The position numbers and the translations under genes were made by a program. Positions 1-13,726 of a DNA stretch of 64,000 bases are shown one piece after another. The notes under the pieces are model-generated. The model was given only the letters and a program-made list of their open reading frames with translations. It made no database searches and was not told the origin of the DNA. Every line of letters begins with the position of its first letter. The stretch's first letter is position 1. The stretch is from Anomaloglossus baeobatrachus. Taxonomy: Eukaryota > Chordata > Amphibia > Anura > Aromobatidae. The stretch is from the NCBI RefSeq assembly GCF_048569485.1, contig NC_134361.1, positions 168,959,258-169,023,257 on the forward strand, given 5' to 3'.

Positions 1-14
1 TAGTTTCCCTTAAG

Positions 15-80
15 GCCACGTCTCACTAAGTGACATCGCTAGCGACATCGCTGTGAGTCACGGTTTTTGTCATGGGCCTA
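15..80 (+). mobile_element. End fragment of a TA-flanked MITE (CATCGCTAGCGA family)
   Basis: TTAAGGCCACGTCTCACTAA followed by GTGACATCGCTAGCGACATC matches the termini of the complete copies at 16483, 26971, 36127 and 40852. No opposite end is visible, so this is a fragment. Confidence 0.55.
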
Positions 81-640
81 AATGCACAGCAGCCAGGACC
101 AATAGTGTCTGCTCAGATGGACTGGAGAGTCTCTGTACTCTGATGTGCTCAGACGTGACAACATAGAGGTGGTGACTCAGACATGGCAGCATGGAGGTAG
201 TGACTCAGGCGTGGCAGCACAGAGGTAGTAGTAGCAGGCTCTGGAAAGAGACACAGATAAGCGGGTACAGTTAATTGGTACTAGGACACGTGAATGTAGG
301 GCTAGACACAGAAATGGGTATGGGACCTAAGAATTAGCAACGCACTACAGATAGGAAATGTTGCTCTCGGGCATCTGCCGGAGAGGATGCCTTAAATACT
401 TACAGGGTTCTTGGGACCTTAGTGGTCACTTCCGGGTGATAGGACGCCGGGCCTTTAAGAAAGGATTGTGGCCACGCTTAGCCTTCAGGCACTTTCAGAA
501 GGCCAACGTGTGGCCTGGAAGCAGGAAGAGGCTGCAGCAGGCCCCAAGGCAGGAACGGGACACCTGGGAACGGCGGCCCCGCCGAGGCATGGGAGTGGGA
601 GCATGCGGGGGTGCTGCACTGGGATCGGGTGCTACATAAT
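80..640. other. Unassigned non-coding DNA with a short tandem duplication
   Basis: A roughly 30-bp unit (AGTGACTCAGACATGGCAGC type) is repeated two to three times near 130-230. No supported gene. The open frames of 80-150 codons here have no recognisable domain. Confidence 0.3.
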
Positions 641-1030
641 ATCTACCATCCTGGCCAACTTCCCGGTAAGTATGTACCCCATCCTGTTAAATATGTCGCC
701 CATCCTGGTATAATTGTCCTCATGCTAATATGTATGTCCTCATCCTTGTATATTTGTCCCCATCCTGGTGACATCCTGATATATGTCTACATCCTGGCCC
801 CATCCTGGTATATATGGCCCCATTCTGGTATATATGGCCCTCATCCTGGGACCCCCTGCTATATATGGCCCCATCCTAGCACATATGTAACTGATCTTAG
901 TATATATGGTCCCATCTTGGTACATATGGACTTCACCCTTGCCCATTCTGATATATATGGTCCCATCCTAGTACATATGGCTCTCATTATAGGCCAATTC
1001 TGGTATATATGGCCATATCCTGGATATATA
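640..1030 (+). repeat. Minisatellite of ~20 bp TATATGG units, left part
   Basis: Degenerate tandem units built on TGGTATATATGGCCCCATCC run to the TA that precedes the Tc1 element at 1031. The same units resume right after that element. A short stretch of reverse-orientation units occurs near 4070-4115. Confidence 0.85.
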
Positions 1031-2630
<1,600 letters not shown>

Positions 2631-2632
2631 TA

Positions 2633-2945
2633 TATATAGCCTCACCCTGGTGTATATATAGCCTCATCCTGATATATATGGCCCCATCCTGGTATATATG
2701 GCCCCATACTGGTATGTATGGCCTCATCCTGATACACATGGCCCTTATCCTGGGCCCATCTTAGTATATATGGCCTCCTGATCCTGGTATATATGGCCCC
2801 ATTCTTGTACATATGGACCTCATTATTGGCCAATCCTGGTATATATGGCACCATACTGGTACAAATAGCCCTCATCATGGCACATCCTGGTATATATGGC
2901 CACATTCTGGTATATATGGCCCCATCTTGGTACATTTGATCTGAG
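2633..2945 (+). repeat. Minisatellite of ~20 bp TATATGG units, right part
   Basis: Continues the array at 640-1030 after the Tc1 insertion. Units such as CATCCTGGTATATATGGCCC recur with substitutions. Confidence 0.85.
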
Positions 2946-3275
2946 CAGGGCAGATCAAATATTGTAGTGCACCTGCGCAGGACCTCAATGCTGGCTAGTG
3001 TGGATGACATAGGATGCATCATGCACCCAGGCTTCAGAAGAAGGAGGACAAAGATGTCCGAAAGAGGAGGTGCCGGTACCGGAGAACAGAGACACCCATT
3101 TGAAAAGTCTGCACCTCACCGCCCCATAGGTGAGTATTATAAAGTGATTTTTATGTTCTACACAGTAGCCTGGGATCTTATATACAGCATGTTAGAATGC
3201 TGTATATAAAAGCCCACTGGTGGTTTCAGCAGCTTATAGTCGCCAAATCTGGTGACAGGTTCCTTTTAATATTTA
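2946..3275 (+). repeat. Dispersed repeat ending in ACAGGTTCC terminus
   Basis: Non-coding sequence ending in GGTGACAGGTTCCTTTTAAT, the terminus shared with the GAACCTGTCA inverted-repeat elements at 32702-33247 and 27600-27862. It contains a small palindrome around 3180-3210 (ATACAGCATG..ATGCTGTAT). Confidence 0.5.
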
Positions 3276-4423
3276 GTGTAACGTAGGGACCAAGAGTGCA
3301 GGAGGGGATGTAAGTGGTAGGTAGATAGTTGTTAGTACAGCAGTAGACAGGAGCTGGCAAGTCTAGAGTTTGATACAGTTGGTAACCTAGGAGATTTAGG
3401 AGATTTAGAGAGAGAGAGAGGCAGGAGCAGAGGATTAGTTAGGCAGACATGCCAGAAAGTGAGTGGAGTTCTGCAGAGTGGTTCCAGGATTACGGCCAGG
3501 GCCTTGTATCTTAGGCCTGTCCAGGAATTGGGAGGAATCTTACCTTGTGTCCAGAGGCTAAAGCTCGCCTCGAGGATCGGGCTAGAGAGCGTCCCAGGAT
3601 TGATAGGACATCAGGGTAGAGCACCGCCGGCGAATCCTTGTACTGGTCAGGAGCTAGAGAGCCATCCGGGATCGTGTTTGGGACACGGTTGCTGCAAAGA
3701 TAAGAAACGGGGAAGAATAGAGTAGTCTCAGCTGATGGAGGGGTAATACTCAGAGCGAGGGCTTGAAGCAAGAGTTACCCCAGGAAACAGAGGCAGCAGA
3801 ACGTTAAAGGCAATGTCTGTCCTGATGAACTAGTACGAAGAATAAAGCCATTCCTTTTGATTATTTTCTAAGAAAAACTGTGTCTTGTGTGACCTTGCTA
3901 CATCTCCGAGGGGGATCGGCTGCGAGATGATGGAGGTGACTCTGAAGGCAGAAGTAAGTGCTACACCCCTCGGCCGAAGCAGGTCACAGAAACATAGCTT
4001 TAATGGAACAGGGGTGTGGAGGACCCTTGGCCTGGAGGTCACTCTTCTGTTCATATTTACCAGGAAGGGTCCCAGGATGGGGGACATTACTACAGGATGG
4101 GGGATATTTCTACATAACGAAGGGGGACGGAAGGCAACTTGTGTGTCTTTATAGGATTTAGAATGCTACAAGGACCCATACATCTGACCAACATGCAGGG
4201 AGGGGGGCCCAGGTCCCTGTATGGATAGCCGGTCCTTCTCTGTCGACTGCCTGTGAGTTTCTTTAAAAAATACTATGGAGGTGTGTGCTGAAACTCAAAA
4301 TCCAAGATGTTACCTGCCTCCTGTGCTGGCACTACCTCCTCTACTATGTACTAGCTAAATTTTAAGTTGTCACAGCCAGTGCTTAGCAGAGTGACGTAGC
4401 CAGCAAAAGGGAGATAGTTGTAG
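3276..4423. other. Unassigned repeat-like DNA, no supported gene
   Basis: Contains an (AG)n run near 3410 and an AATAAA at 3841 followed by a T-rich and TG-rich stretch, which could be an old LTR-type transcript end, but no second copy or boundary is visible. Short inverse copies of the CATCCTG minisatellite lie at about 4068-4115. Confidence 0.3.
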
Positions 4424-5430
4424 CACCCCGAGCCACTCAGGGCACTACTACCGTAGGTACTGCATCCTCACCAGGATGCAGGGCCTACCCCCAGGGACCT
4501 GGAACACCAGTGCCAGCAACACCCACACACACCAAAATCCCAGTTTCCACTCCCTACCAGGGGTAATTGGCTAGTCGGACACAAGGGGATGGCTACCTAG
4601 AGGGCGGAGCCAGACCAGAGGGACTAGACAACCTGGTGGGAGGGGACAGCAGTTAGTCAGTGCAGTAAAGGAGTAGAGAGGAGATGTGTCTGAGAGCTGG
4701 GTCTTGTAACGGTGACCCCGGGGCACAGGAGAGTGGTCGCCAGGGCAGGTACATCCGTGAACCGCTGGGACCAAAGCACAGACTGGACACAGGGCCCTAG
4801 GTCAGATACCAGTTTCATACGGTCTGGCAAATACCTGCACAGTGAGAAGACCTTCATGGACCTCACTGACCCACAGATCCGGGGGCATCAGCAGTAAAGC
4901 AAGGATCAGGGCTTGGGATACAGACCAGCCCTTCAGGGTCCACACTGCCCGCCATATGGAAAAGGAGACTGCCACAAAAAGGGACAGTCAGGCCCCAAAT
5001 GTTCCATGCTACAGGGACCAAACCACATTGAGAGTGCCGGGGACAGAGCAACCAAGTCATCAACTGACACTGGAACTACAGGGACCTGAACCAGCCGTCC
5101 GAGGGTCAAGACTGAGTAGAGACTGTTAATTGCAACCCATGGTGTGGCCTCCCTTATTACTCCATTGTACATCTCCCAGGCTCAGCCCTAACTGCAGAGG
5201 GCCTACCACCACAGCTGCCATTACCACCAGCTCTAGAGATAATCAACTCAGCAGCGGCGGTTTCACCATCTTAACCGCAACCCGCAGGTGGCGTCACACA
5301 AATGACTTTAATCTCCCCTGTAAATACTCCCCATTAAAAAGCACCCAGGGCACGGGACCAGGCAACGGTCACCAAAGTGACATTCCCCAGTAGTAAACCG
5401 CCGAGTACCCCTTTCCCTGGGCGACACAAC
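4424..5430 (+). repeat. LTR-like repeat, possible solo LTR (fossil)
   Basis: Starts TGTAGCACCCCGAGCC and ends near GGGCGACACA, with the block GCAGGTGGCGTCAC near 5286 that recurs at 45533 and, inverted, near 52850. It is about 1 kb and carries no gene. Flanking DNA on both sides shares GTAGCCAGCAAAAGG, part of a local tandem repeat. The LTR identity is inferred from the TG..CA ends and the recurrence. Confidence 0.45.
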
Positions 5431-5760
5431 TTTTTCCGTAGCCAGCAAAAGGAAGCTAGTGCAATCTTGGAATCTGAGCAGACGCTTAGTACAGGTGGCA
5501 GCACCCACAGAAGAAACAAGTGCCATCTTTGAAATCAAGGTCATGCAGTCAGCAGGCACTTAATAAAGTGGGTTTCATAAGCAAAGGTAGTAGGTTCCAC
5601 TTTTTAATGTTTAAATCAGCACAGAGGCAGCCAGTGCTTAGCATATGGTCGGCAAAAGCAAAAGGAGCAGTTTCCATCTTTGAGTTAGAGCAGATGCTGC
5701 CAATACTTAACATAAGGAGCAGTCTATCTTGGATTTTGAAGTACGAAACAGCAACCTTGG
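5430..5760 (+). repeat. Degenerate tandem repeat of ~70-130 bp units
   Basis: Units containing CAGTGCTTAGCA and AGCAAAAGGAGCAG recur at 4380-4420 and 5430-5740, split by the LTR-like repeat. No coding capacity is supported. Confidence 0.45.
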
Positions 5761-6487
5761 CCCAGCAACCCAGGAATGCCCTCTTAGCCCCCAAACCCAG
5801 GGACAGTGCCCTTATCCCTACCACCCATGGACATCGCCTTTAGCCCTACAACACAGGGACAGCACCCTTAGCCGTACAACCTAGGGAAAGCACCCTCAAC
5901 CCTACAACTGAGAGACAGTGTCCTTAGCACTACAACTCAGAGACAGCACCCTTAGCATTTCTAAGAAGTGACAGTGCTCTTAGCCCTACTAAGCAGGGAC
6001 AGCGCTTTTAGCCCCCCTACTAAGCAGGGATAGTGCTCTTTGCCCTACTAAGCAGGTACAGCGCTCTTAGCCCTAATAGGCAGGGATAGTCCTTTTAGCC
6101 CTGCTAAGTAGGTACAGCGCTCTTAGCCCTAATAAGCAGGGATAGTCCTTTTAGCCCTGCTAAGCAGGGATAGCACTCTTAGCCCTTTTGCTCCAGGACA
6201 GCTCAATTAGCCCTACTACTGGAAGGACAGCTCTATTACCCCTAACAGTCAAAACCAGCTGTCATAGCTTACTACCTAAGAGAAGTGCTATTAGCCCTAC
6301 TATCCAGGGAAAGCTCTCTTATAGCCCTACTACTCAAGGACAGCTGTCATATAGCCCTACTACCCAGGGACAGCTCTTGGATAGCCATACTACCCTAGTC
6401 CTTGTACCTAAGAACAGCTGTCGTATACCCACAATACCCATGCTGTAGCATAGCCCTACTACCCAGGGACAGCTGACAGCTTACATA
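5760..6487 (+). repeat. Minisatellite of ~26-30 bp units
   Basis: About 25 diverged units of the type CCCTACTACCCAGGGACAGC TCTTAG run up to the Tc1-like element at 6490. One more unit remnant (TACTACTCAGGGACTG) follows that element at 8045, confirming the array was interrupted. Confidence 0.8.
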
Positions 6488-6489
6488 TA

Positions 6490-8038
6490 CACTGTGTGTA
6501 GAATTATTAGGCAAATGAGTATTTTGATCACATGATAATTTTTATACATGTTGTCCTACTCCAAGCTGTGTAGGCTTGAGAGCCAAATACCAATTAAGTA
6601 AATCAGGTGATGTGCATCTCTGTAATGAGGAGGGGTGTGGTGTAATCACATCAACACCCTATATAAGGTGTGCTTAATTATTAGGCAACTTCCTTTCCTT
6701 TGGCAAAATGGGTCAGAAGAGAGATTTGACGGGCTCTGAAAAGTCCAAAATTGTGAGATGTCTTGCAGAGGGATGCAGCAGTCTTGAAATTGCCAAACGT
6801 TTGAAGCGTGAAAACCGAACAATCAAGCGTTTCATGGCAAATAGCCAACAGGGTCGCAAGAAGCATGTTGGGCAAAAAAGGCGCAAAATAACTGCCCATG
6901 AATTGAGAAAAATCAAGCATGAAGCTGCCAAGATGCCATTTGCCACCAGTTTGGCCATATTTCAGAGCTGCAACGTTACTAAAAACGTCAAAAAGCACAA
7001 GGTGTGCCATACTCAGGGACATGGCCAAGGTAAGGAAGGCTGAAAAACGACCACCTTTGAACAAGAAACATAAGATAAAACGTCAAGACTGGGCCAAGAA
7101 ATATCTTAAGACTGATTTTTCAAAGGTTTTATGGACTGATGAAATGAGAGTGACTCTTGATGGGCCAGATGGATGGGCCAGAGGCTGGATCAGTAAAGGG
7201 CAGAGAGCTCTACTCTGACTCAGATGCTACAAAGTAGAGGTGGGGTACTGGTATGGGCTGGTATCATCAAAGATGAACTTGTGGCACCTTTAAGGGTTGA
7301 GGATAGAGTGAAGCTCAACTCACAGACCTACTGCCAGTTTCTGGAAGACAACTTCTTCGAAAAAGTCGGTATCGTTCAAGAAAAACATGATTTTCATGCA
7401 GAACAATGCTCTATTACTTGCATCAAACTACTCCACAGCATGGCTGGCTAGTAAAGGTCTAAAAGATGAAAAAATAATGACATGGCCCCCTTGTTCACCT
7501 GATCTAAACCCCATAGAGAACCTGTGGTCGCTCATAAAATGTAAGATCTACAGGGAGGGAAAACAGTACACCTCTCGGAACAGTGTCTGTAGGCTGTGGT
7601 GGCTGCTGCACGCAATGTTGATCATAAACAGATCAAGCAACTGACAGAATCTATGGATGGTAGGCTGTTGAGTGTCATCATAAAGAAAGGTGGCTACATT
7701 GGTCACTAATTTTTTTTGGTTTTGTTTTTGCATGTCAGAAATGTTTATTTCTAAATTTTGTGCAGTTATATTGGTTTACCTGGTGAAAATAAACAAGTGA
7801 GATGGGAATATATTTGTTTTTTATTAAGTTGCCTAATAATTATGCACAGTAATAGTTACCTGCAAAAACAGATATCCTCCTATGATAGCCAAATCTAAAA
7901 AAAAACCACTCCAACTTCCAAAAATATTAAGCTTTGATATTTACGAGTCTTTTGGGTTGATTGAGAACATAGTTGTTGATCAACAATAAAAAAAAAATCC
8001 TCTAAAATACAACTTGCCTAATAATTCTGCACACGGTG
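6490..8038 (+). mobile_element. Tc1/mariner-type transposon B (GAATTATTAGGCAA termini)
   Basis: 1549 bp bounded by TA at 6488-6489 and 8039-8040. The termini are CACTGTGTGTAGAATTATTA and the matching inverted CACCGTGTGCAGAATTATTA. Internal copies of the TTATTAGGCAA motif lie near 6676 and 7830, an IR/DR-like arrangement of repeated binding sites. It differs from the other Tc1 copies in this window. Confidence 0.93.
6708..7709 (+). pseudogene. Tc1/mariner-type transposase, inactivated
   Basis: Begins MGQKRDLTGSEKSKIVRCLA, a helix-turn-helix. The catalytic part shows VLWTDEMRV (first Asp) and [12 protein letters not shown] (Glu). The second Asp appears lost, since the block reads FMQNNA where the family has Q-D-N. 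The reading frame shifts more than once between about 6960 and 7640, and there is a TGA at 7216-7218. Dead copy. Confidence 0.88.
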
Positions 8039-8063
8039 TAGTCTTACTACTCAGGGACTGCTC

Positions 8064-8080
8064 TCTTACAGCATTACTGT
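8064..8080 (+). repeat. Target site duplication, L1 insertion (3' side)
   Basis: TCTTACAGCATTACTGT, 17 bp, is repeated exactly at 14430-14446. Confidence 0.9.
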
Positions 8081-8541
8081 TTGTTTGTTTTAATGTTTTG
8101 TTTATTGAAGCAAAAGAAGATAATAATTCACATACATCAGAAATCACAGTCTTAACTAATACAATAACATTTGCATCAGCTGCTTCCCATTTTAACTCTC
8201 TGAGCTTTCCAAAGAATAGATTGAACCATCGGGTACTGGGAAAGCCCGAATTAATTTAGTAGCCTGGTTTCTGTATTAAGATGCAACAATTTTTAACAAC
8301 AAGTTCAAAGGAACAAGAAGTAGGGGGGGAGCTAGAATCTAGGTGAACGAATTTTATCGCATGAAATTCAGTTCCATAATTAGAGTTAGAGGGTTTAAGA
8401 GACAATAGGAAAGGGGAGAGAGAAAGAAAGGAGAGAAGAAAGGAGAGGATTTTGGTCCTAGATCCGATCAGTCCGTGACAAGAATGATTAGACAGCTGTC
8501 ACTCATCTCAATGGAGGGGGGGAGGGGTGGCTCACAGACCC

Positions 8542-11500
8542 CTATGCTGCCGTCTGCGAAGTCACTACTGAAAATTGAGGTTTAGACTTATAGACCTGCC
8601 AGGCCTCCCAGACCTGGAGGAAAGAGAGCATATTTTGACGTGAGAGGGCTGAGAGTTCTTCGACGTGATATAATTGATCGATCTTCAGCAAGAGCTGCGT
8701 GAGAGTGGGGATTTTCGTTGTGCGCCACAGTTGGGCTATGAGAAGCTTACAAGCTGAGCCTACAAATGACGCCAGTTTTGAAGAAGCTTTATCTTTAGGC
8801 CACATTGGGAAGTTCAGAAGCATTTGTCCAGGTTCCAGGACCCCCTGTTTGCCTGTGAGTTCGAATATTAACTGTGATGCCATCCTCCAGAAGGTCTGGA
8901 TAATCGGACAAGTCCACCACATATGTAAATAAGTACCCCTGTCCCTCTCGCAGCGCCAGCATTGATCTGAGTTGGAGGAGCTCCCTGTACTAGACGAGGT
9001 GGGGACAATGTACCACCTCGTAATCACTTTAAATGAATTCTCTTGAACTCTCACACAACATGACGGACCGTGTGAGGCATTGTAAATTTGGTTTGTTTGT
9101 AAATCAGTAAATGTAGAACTCAGGTCCCTTTCCCATCTTAGTATATATGCTCTCTTTACCACCAGTTTTTTTGTAAGCAGGGTATGATATAGGTTAGAAA
9201 GAATTTTCCTGGGAGCCCGGGTTTGCATGCAATAAGATTCGAATGCAGTTAAAGGTCTGTCGAGATGAGTATGAGGTAATAATGGCTGAATCACATGTTT
9301 TAACTTTGTATGATGAAGAAACGTGAGCTTAGAGAGGCCTGGGTTCATTCCCATCTCCTGTTCAGATATCAGAGAGCCGTCCACCAGAAGATCAGCTAAC
9401 GGAGCATTCACATTGGTCAGGAATGAGGATTTCGTGGACGCGGCTTGGTTTACATCGGCATCTAAGATGTCGGAAACTTGGGTTAAAGGGGAGAGTGGCG
9501 GGGCCAATATCTCTCTGTTTTCCTTCCATTTGTGCAAGAGAGTTCTCGTAAGCTCATTTGTGAAGGATCTTTTATCCCTCTGGTTAGCAGGGGAAAGTAG
9601 CATAGCTCGCAGAGGTGTGGGGGCTAGGTATTCTTCTATAGATATCCACAATTTAGTCGGAGGGCGTCTGATCCAGTCTATCGTTCTAGAGAGGACGGCG
9701 GCATGATAATATAATGTTATATTGGGTAATCCTATGCCCCCCCTGTCCCTTGGGAGACTCAGTGTTTGAAAGTTGATTCTCGGTTTATCTTTGTGCCAGA
9801 TATAGTTGGATATTAAAGAGTTACACTTAGAAAGAAAAGATGTGGGAATTGGTATGGGTAGCATTTGAAAAAGGTAAATAAACTTTGGAAGTATAATGCT
9901 TTTAATTAAATTTTTCCGACCTATCCACGAGAGGAAGGGAGCCTTCCATGAGGCTATATGTGCAGAAAGTGTAGGAAGAAGGGGCTTGTAATTGAGATCA
10001 AATAAGGATTTGAAGGTTTTCCCTAACTTAATGCCTAAATATGTTATGTGACTATTTGGCCACCTAAAGGGGAACGTTTTTTGGAGAGATTTAGTAACTT
10101 TGCTGGCGATATTAATACTTAATGCTTCTGATTTTGATAGGTTAATTTTGAAGTTAGACCATCGGCCATACTCCTCTAATATTTTCATAAAGGCAGGGAA
10201 ACCCCTCTCCGGCTTGGACATTACCACCAACAAATCGTCAGCAAAGGCGGCGGACTTGTGGTGAACTCCCTGTAAATTGAACCCCTCAATGTCCCGGTCC
10301 TGTTGAATGGAGGCTAGCAATGGCTCCATGACCAGGACAAAGAGTAGGGGGGATAAGGGGAAACCCTGCCTTGTACCATTTTTAATGTCAAGAGGGTCGG
10401 TGAGGGTATTATTTATTTTAATCCTGGCCGTGGGTGATGTGTACATCTGAAGTATTGCGCGTATGGTATCTGGGGGAAAATGGAAGGCCTCCAACGTCCC
10501 CCGCAAGAAGGTCCAGTCCACCCTGTCAAACGCCTTCTCGGCATCCGTTCCCAGCAGCACTAGAGGCAGCTTATGGATCCTGGCGTATTGCATTAAGTTT
10601 AGTACTCTTAGTGCGTTATCCTTCCCCTCTCTTCCTCTGACAACACCCGATTGTTCTGGGGAGATGAGATCCGGGAGAATATCTGCCACACGGTTGGCAA
10701 TTAAACTAGCATATATCTTTAGGTCCACATTCAAAAGTGAGATGGGCCTATAGTTTCCACAGCACTCTGGGTCTTTCCCATCTTTATGTATTAATGATAT
10801 ATGTGCCTCTAGTGCTTGTTTGGGTATAGGGTCGCCAAGTAGAAGAGCGTTGCATGAAGCTAAGAGATGATCCCCCAAAATATCAAAGAATTTCTTATAA
10901 TAGATAATGGGAAGGCCATCTGGACCTGGAGCCTTCCCCACGGGGCTCCTGGACAGGATGGACTGAACCTCCGCCCGGGAGAACGGTTTTTCTAAGGACG
11001 CCTGTTGTGTTTTAGAGAGTTTCGGGAGATTTAATTTAGTTAAGTAGTTTTGTATATCACATTTCCTCTTATCTCTCTCCATTCCGGTCGAATTTGGTAT
11101 AAATTTTTATAAAAGCGAAGGAATTCTTCCGATATTTGAGAATAGTCTTGCGTACGGTGACCCTGTGAGGTTTTAATTGCATGTATGAACGTACGAGCCT
11201 GTCTTTTTTTTAACATGGACATCATAAGTTTAGAAGCCTTGTCCCCATGTAGAAACATACGATTCCTCCAACTGAGATAGAACTTAGCCGACTGTTTATT
11301 GAGTATATCTCTCAGTTCAATGCGCTTCGCAGTCAATTGTTCTAATGTCTGTTGGGAAAGGGACTTCTTATGCTGGGCCTCCAACGTAGCTATCTCAGCA
11401 TACAGAGTCTGCAAGAACAAATTCCTCTGCTTGTTGAGATGTGAGGAGATGGAAATCAGTTCTCCCCTAATGACCGTCTTATGCGCTTCCCACAACAACG

Positions 11501-12362
11501 GGGCCGCAATATCTGGTGCCTTGTTCTCTGCAAAGTAATTACGGAGACATTCAGATATGCATTTCTTATTTTCTTCCGAGGAGAGAATTGACTCATTCAA
11601 TCTCCACGTACGATGTAGCCAATACGGCCTCAGGAGTGAGAAACTAGCTGCAACATAAGCATGGTCAGAGTAGGGTGTTGATTGGATCTCTGAATCGTTG
11701 AGATTGGGTAATAGGTGTCTAGGTAGAAAAATGTAGTCTAGTCTGTGGTATGATTTATGAGGATTCGAGAAGAATGTGAAATCTTTTGCTGTGGGGTGTT
11801 GATAGCGCCAGATGTCTATTAGAGAGAGGGATTGGAGAGACCATTTAATCCGAGATAGGTCCTTTAAAGAGAGGTGACATTTTCTTGCAGTAGAGTCTAG
11901 TTTGGGCTCCATAGCCACATTAAAGTCACCGCACAATATTGGAGTACCTTCTGAAAAATTGCGGAATTTTTTGAGCGTGGACAACAACCATCGAATCTGT
12001 TTGACATTTGGGGCATATACATTCCCTAGGGTTACCATAGAGCCCGCTAACATACCTTTGATGAAAATATATCAACCCTCAGGGTCAGTAGCGATATCTT
12101 GAGCTAAAAAGGGTATATCCTTAGCGAGTGCTATGGAAACTCCTCTAGAGCCTTTGCGTGTGGAAGGGGCGTGGAACCAAGTGTTATAATGTGCTTTGGT
12201 AAAGCTTGGGATTTTGCTTTCACGAAAATGCGTTTCTTGGAAGAATATCATATCGGCATGCCTCTTTTTTAGGCTATGCAAGGTCTGTGACCTTTGTACA
12301 GGGGAGTTCAGGCCATGTGCATTAAGGCTTATTACCGTAAATACCTTATGATGTGATGCCAT
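8542..12362 (-). pseudogene. L1 ORF2: endonuclease-reverse transcriptase with two lesions
   Basis: Starts MASHHKVFTVISLNAHGLNS. The APE-type endonuclease shows FFQETHF, GDFNVA, DYIFLP and SDHAYV. The reverse transcriptase shows GKAPGPDG, TDAEKAFDRVDW, GTRQGFPLSPLLF and the catalytic FADD. Near the C-terminus is a CWRCERDRG..H..C zinc-binding motif. An in-frame TGA near 12075 (DPEG-stop-YIF, probably from a CGA) interrupts the endonuclease. A frameshift near 11050-11082 separates the endonuclease from the RT. From that point to 8542 the frame is open for 846 codons. Confidence 0.93.
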
Positions 12363-12640
12363 GTTGGTGCAAACGGAAGGACAATCTGTTCTTTTCCATC
12401 GGGATGAATGGACCGGACCTATGACCAATGAGAGAGTGAAGAAGACAGAGAGACTGGGGAGTAGAGAAAGGTTTAAAGAAGAACAAGGTATTAGTATCAA
12501 CATTTTCAACTATTTGAAACTCAAACAAAAGAGAGTGTGCCTTAAGAGGGAGCAAAAAGTGCAAAACCCCTGTAATAACTTCATATTTTAGGCTAGCATA
12601 ATCAGTTAAATATATCAGAAGACCCAATCAGGAAACCCCT

Positions 12641-13726
12641 TCAGGGGGGCTCGCCTTCAGAGTTCATCTGCAGTTTCTTCGCCGCTTTGCGCCGGGATCT
12701 GTGGGTCTTTGGGGTAAGGCTATGCCATGGAGCCGGATCTGGAAGCATTTGCAGTGTAGCCGCCGAACGATGAATTTCCAGCTCCGGATATTTATCCAAT
12801 GTGATCCCCAAATCTTCACAAATCCTTCTTATCTCCGCCGAGGTTTTGGCTTGGTAGTGTTTTCCATTGGCAGTTATAGCGATGCCGAACGGATATAACC
12901 AGCGGTACGGAAACTGGCGTTGGCGTAACACCGTTGTGAAGGGTTGTAATAGCCTTCTTTTGGTCAGGGTGGTGAAAGCGAGGTCCTGAAAAATCATAAT
13001 ATTAGAGCCTTCATGACTTATAGAATCCGCTTCTCTGGCTTTTTTAAGAATAAGTTCTTTAACTCGATAATCCAGGAAGTGGCATATAACATCCCTTGGT
13101 GGTTCCCCTTGTTTAGGTCGGGGTCTCAGCGATCTATGGGCTCTTATCAGTTCCAGTGTTGGAGCAGGGTCAGAATCTATCAAATCAGAAAAGATGCCCT
13201 GTAGGGTCGGGATCAAAGCCTCATTTGCTACCGATTCTGGAAGACCCTTTAATCTGAGGTTGTTTCGCCTTTCTCTATTTTCATGGTCTTCCAGAATGGC
13301 ATGTATTTGATTGATATTATCCTCCTGTTGGCGAAGACAGGAGATGACAGAGTTGGAGGTGGAGGTTATTGTGGCTTGGGCCGCTTCGAGGGATTCCACC
13401 CTGTGTCCAATTTGGCCAATTTCTTGTTTGATATCTGAAAGCTCCTTTGCCACCGGCTCCAACGCATTTTTAAGGATCCGTTTTATAAAAGATCTTGAGA
13501 TGGGGAGACTCTTGCTATTATCCGCACCTTCAGTGTCACTTTCATCATCTTCCATATCCTGTATGTCATTAGTAGACGTACTTTGAGGGCTGCCTGTTTT
13601 AGCGTCAGCTGGATGAAGGTGTTTTTTAAGAAATTTATCGACATCAGCCTGGGTAGTAGATTTGACTGGTCTGGGCAAAGAGCTGGCCCGTGCGTTGCCG
13701 ATTTTGACCATGTTAAAGTCAGACAT
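12641..13726 (-). CDS. L1 ORF1 protein (RNA-binding chaperone type), intact 361 aa
   Basis: Intact frame. The N-terminus is acidic and Ser-rich (residues 1-75). A coiled coil follows, at about residues 85-150 (LSDIKQEIGQIGHRVESLEA and beyond). Then comes the RRM-like Transposase_22 core from RRNNLRLKGLPE to about 240, and the C-terminal domain with FQDLAFTTLTKRR. This is the domain order of L1 ORF1p trimers that coat L1 RNA. Start chosen at the first Met of the open frame (MSDFNMVKIG). There is a ~280 bp gap to ORF2. Confidence 0.92.
   Translation of the reverse strand: MSDFNMVKIGNARASSLPRPVKSTTQADVDKFLKKHLHPADAKTGSPQSTSTNDIQDMEDDESDTEGADNSKSLPISRSFIKRILKNALEPVAKELSDIKQEIGQIGHRVESLEAAQATITSTSNSVISCLRQQEDNINQIHAILEDHENRERRNNLRLKGLPESVANEALIPTLQGIFSDLIDSDPAPTLELIRAHRSLRPRPKQGEPPRDVICHFLDYRVKELILKKAREADSISHEGSNIMIFQDLAFTTLTKRRLLQPFTTVLRQRQFPYRWLYPFGIAITANGKHYQAKTSAEIRRICEDLGITLDKYPELEIHRSAATLQMLPDPAPWHSLTPKTHRSRRKAAKKLQMNSEGEPP

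Noticed and set aside
358-713. Two overlapping plus-strand frames of 93 and 81 codons
   Set aside because: No family resemblance, overlapping in different frames, running into a minisatellite.
3826-3850. Possible hammerhead core CTGATGAACTAGTACGAAGA
   Set aside because: The second core half reads GAAG, not GAAA, and no stem I pairing exists around it.
7700-8000. Host exon candidates in the Tc1-like element B tail
   Set aside because: The sequence lies within TA-bounded terminal repeats and continues the transposon.
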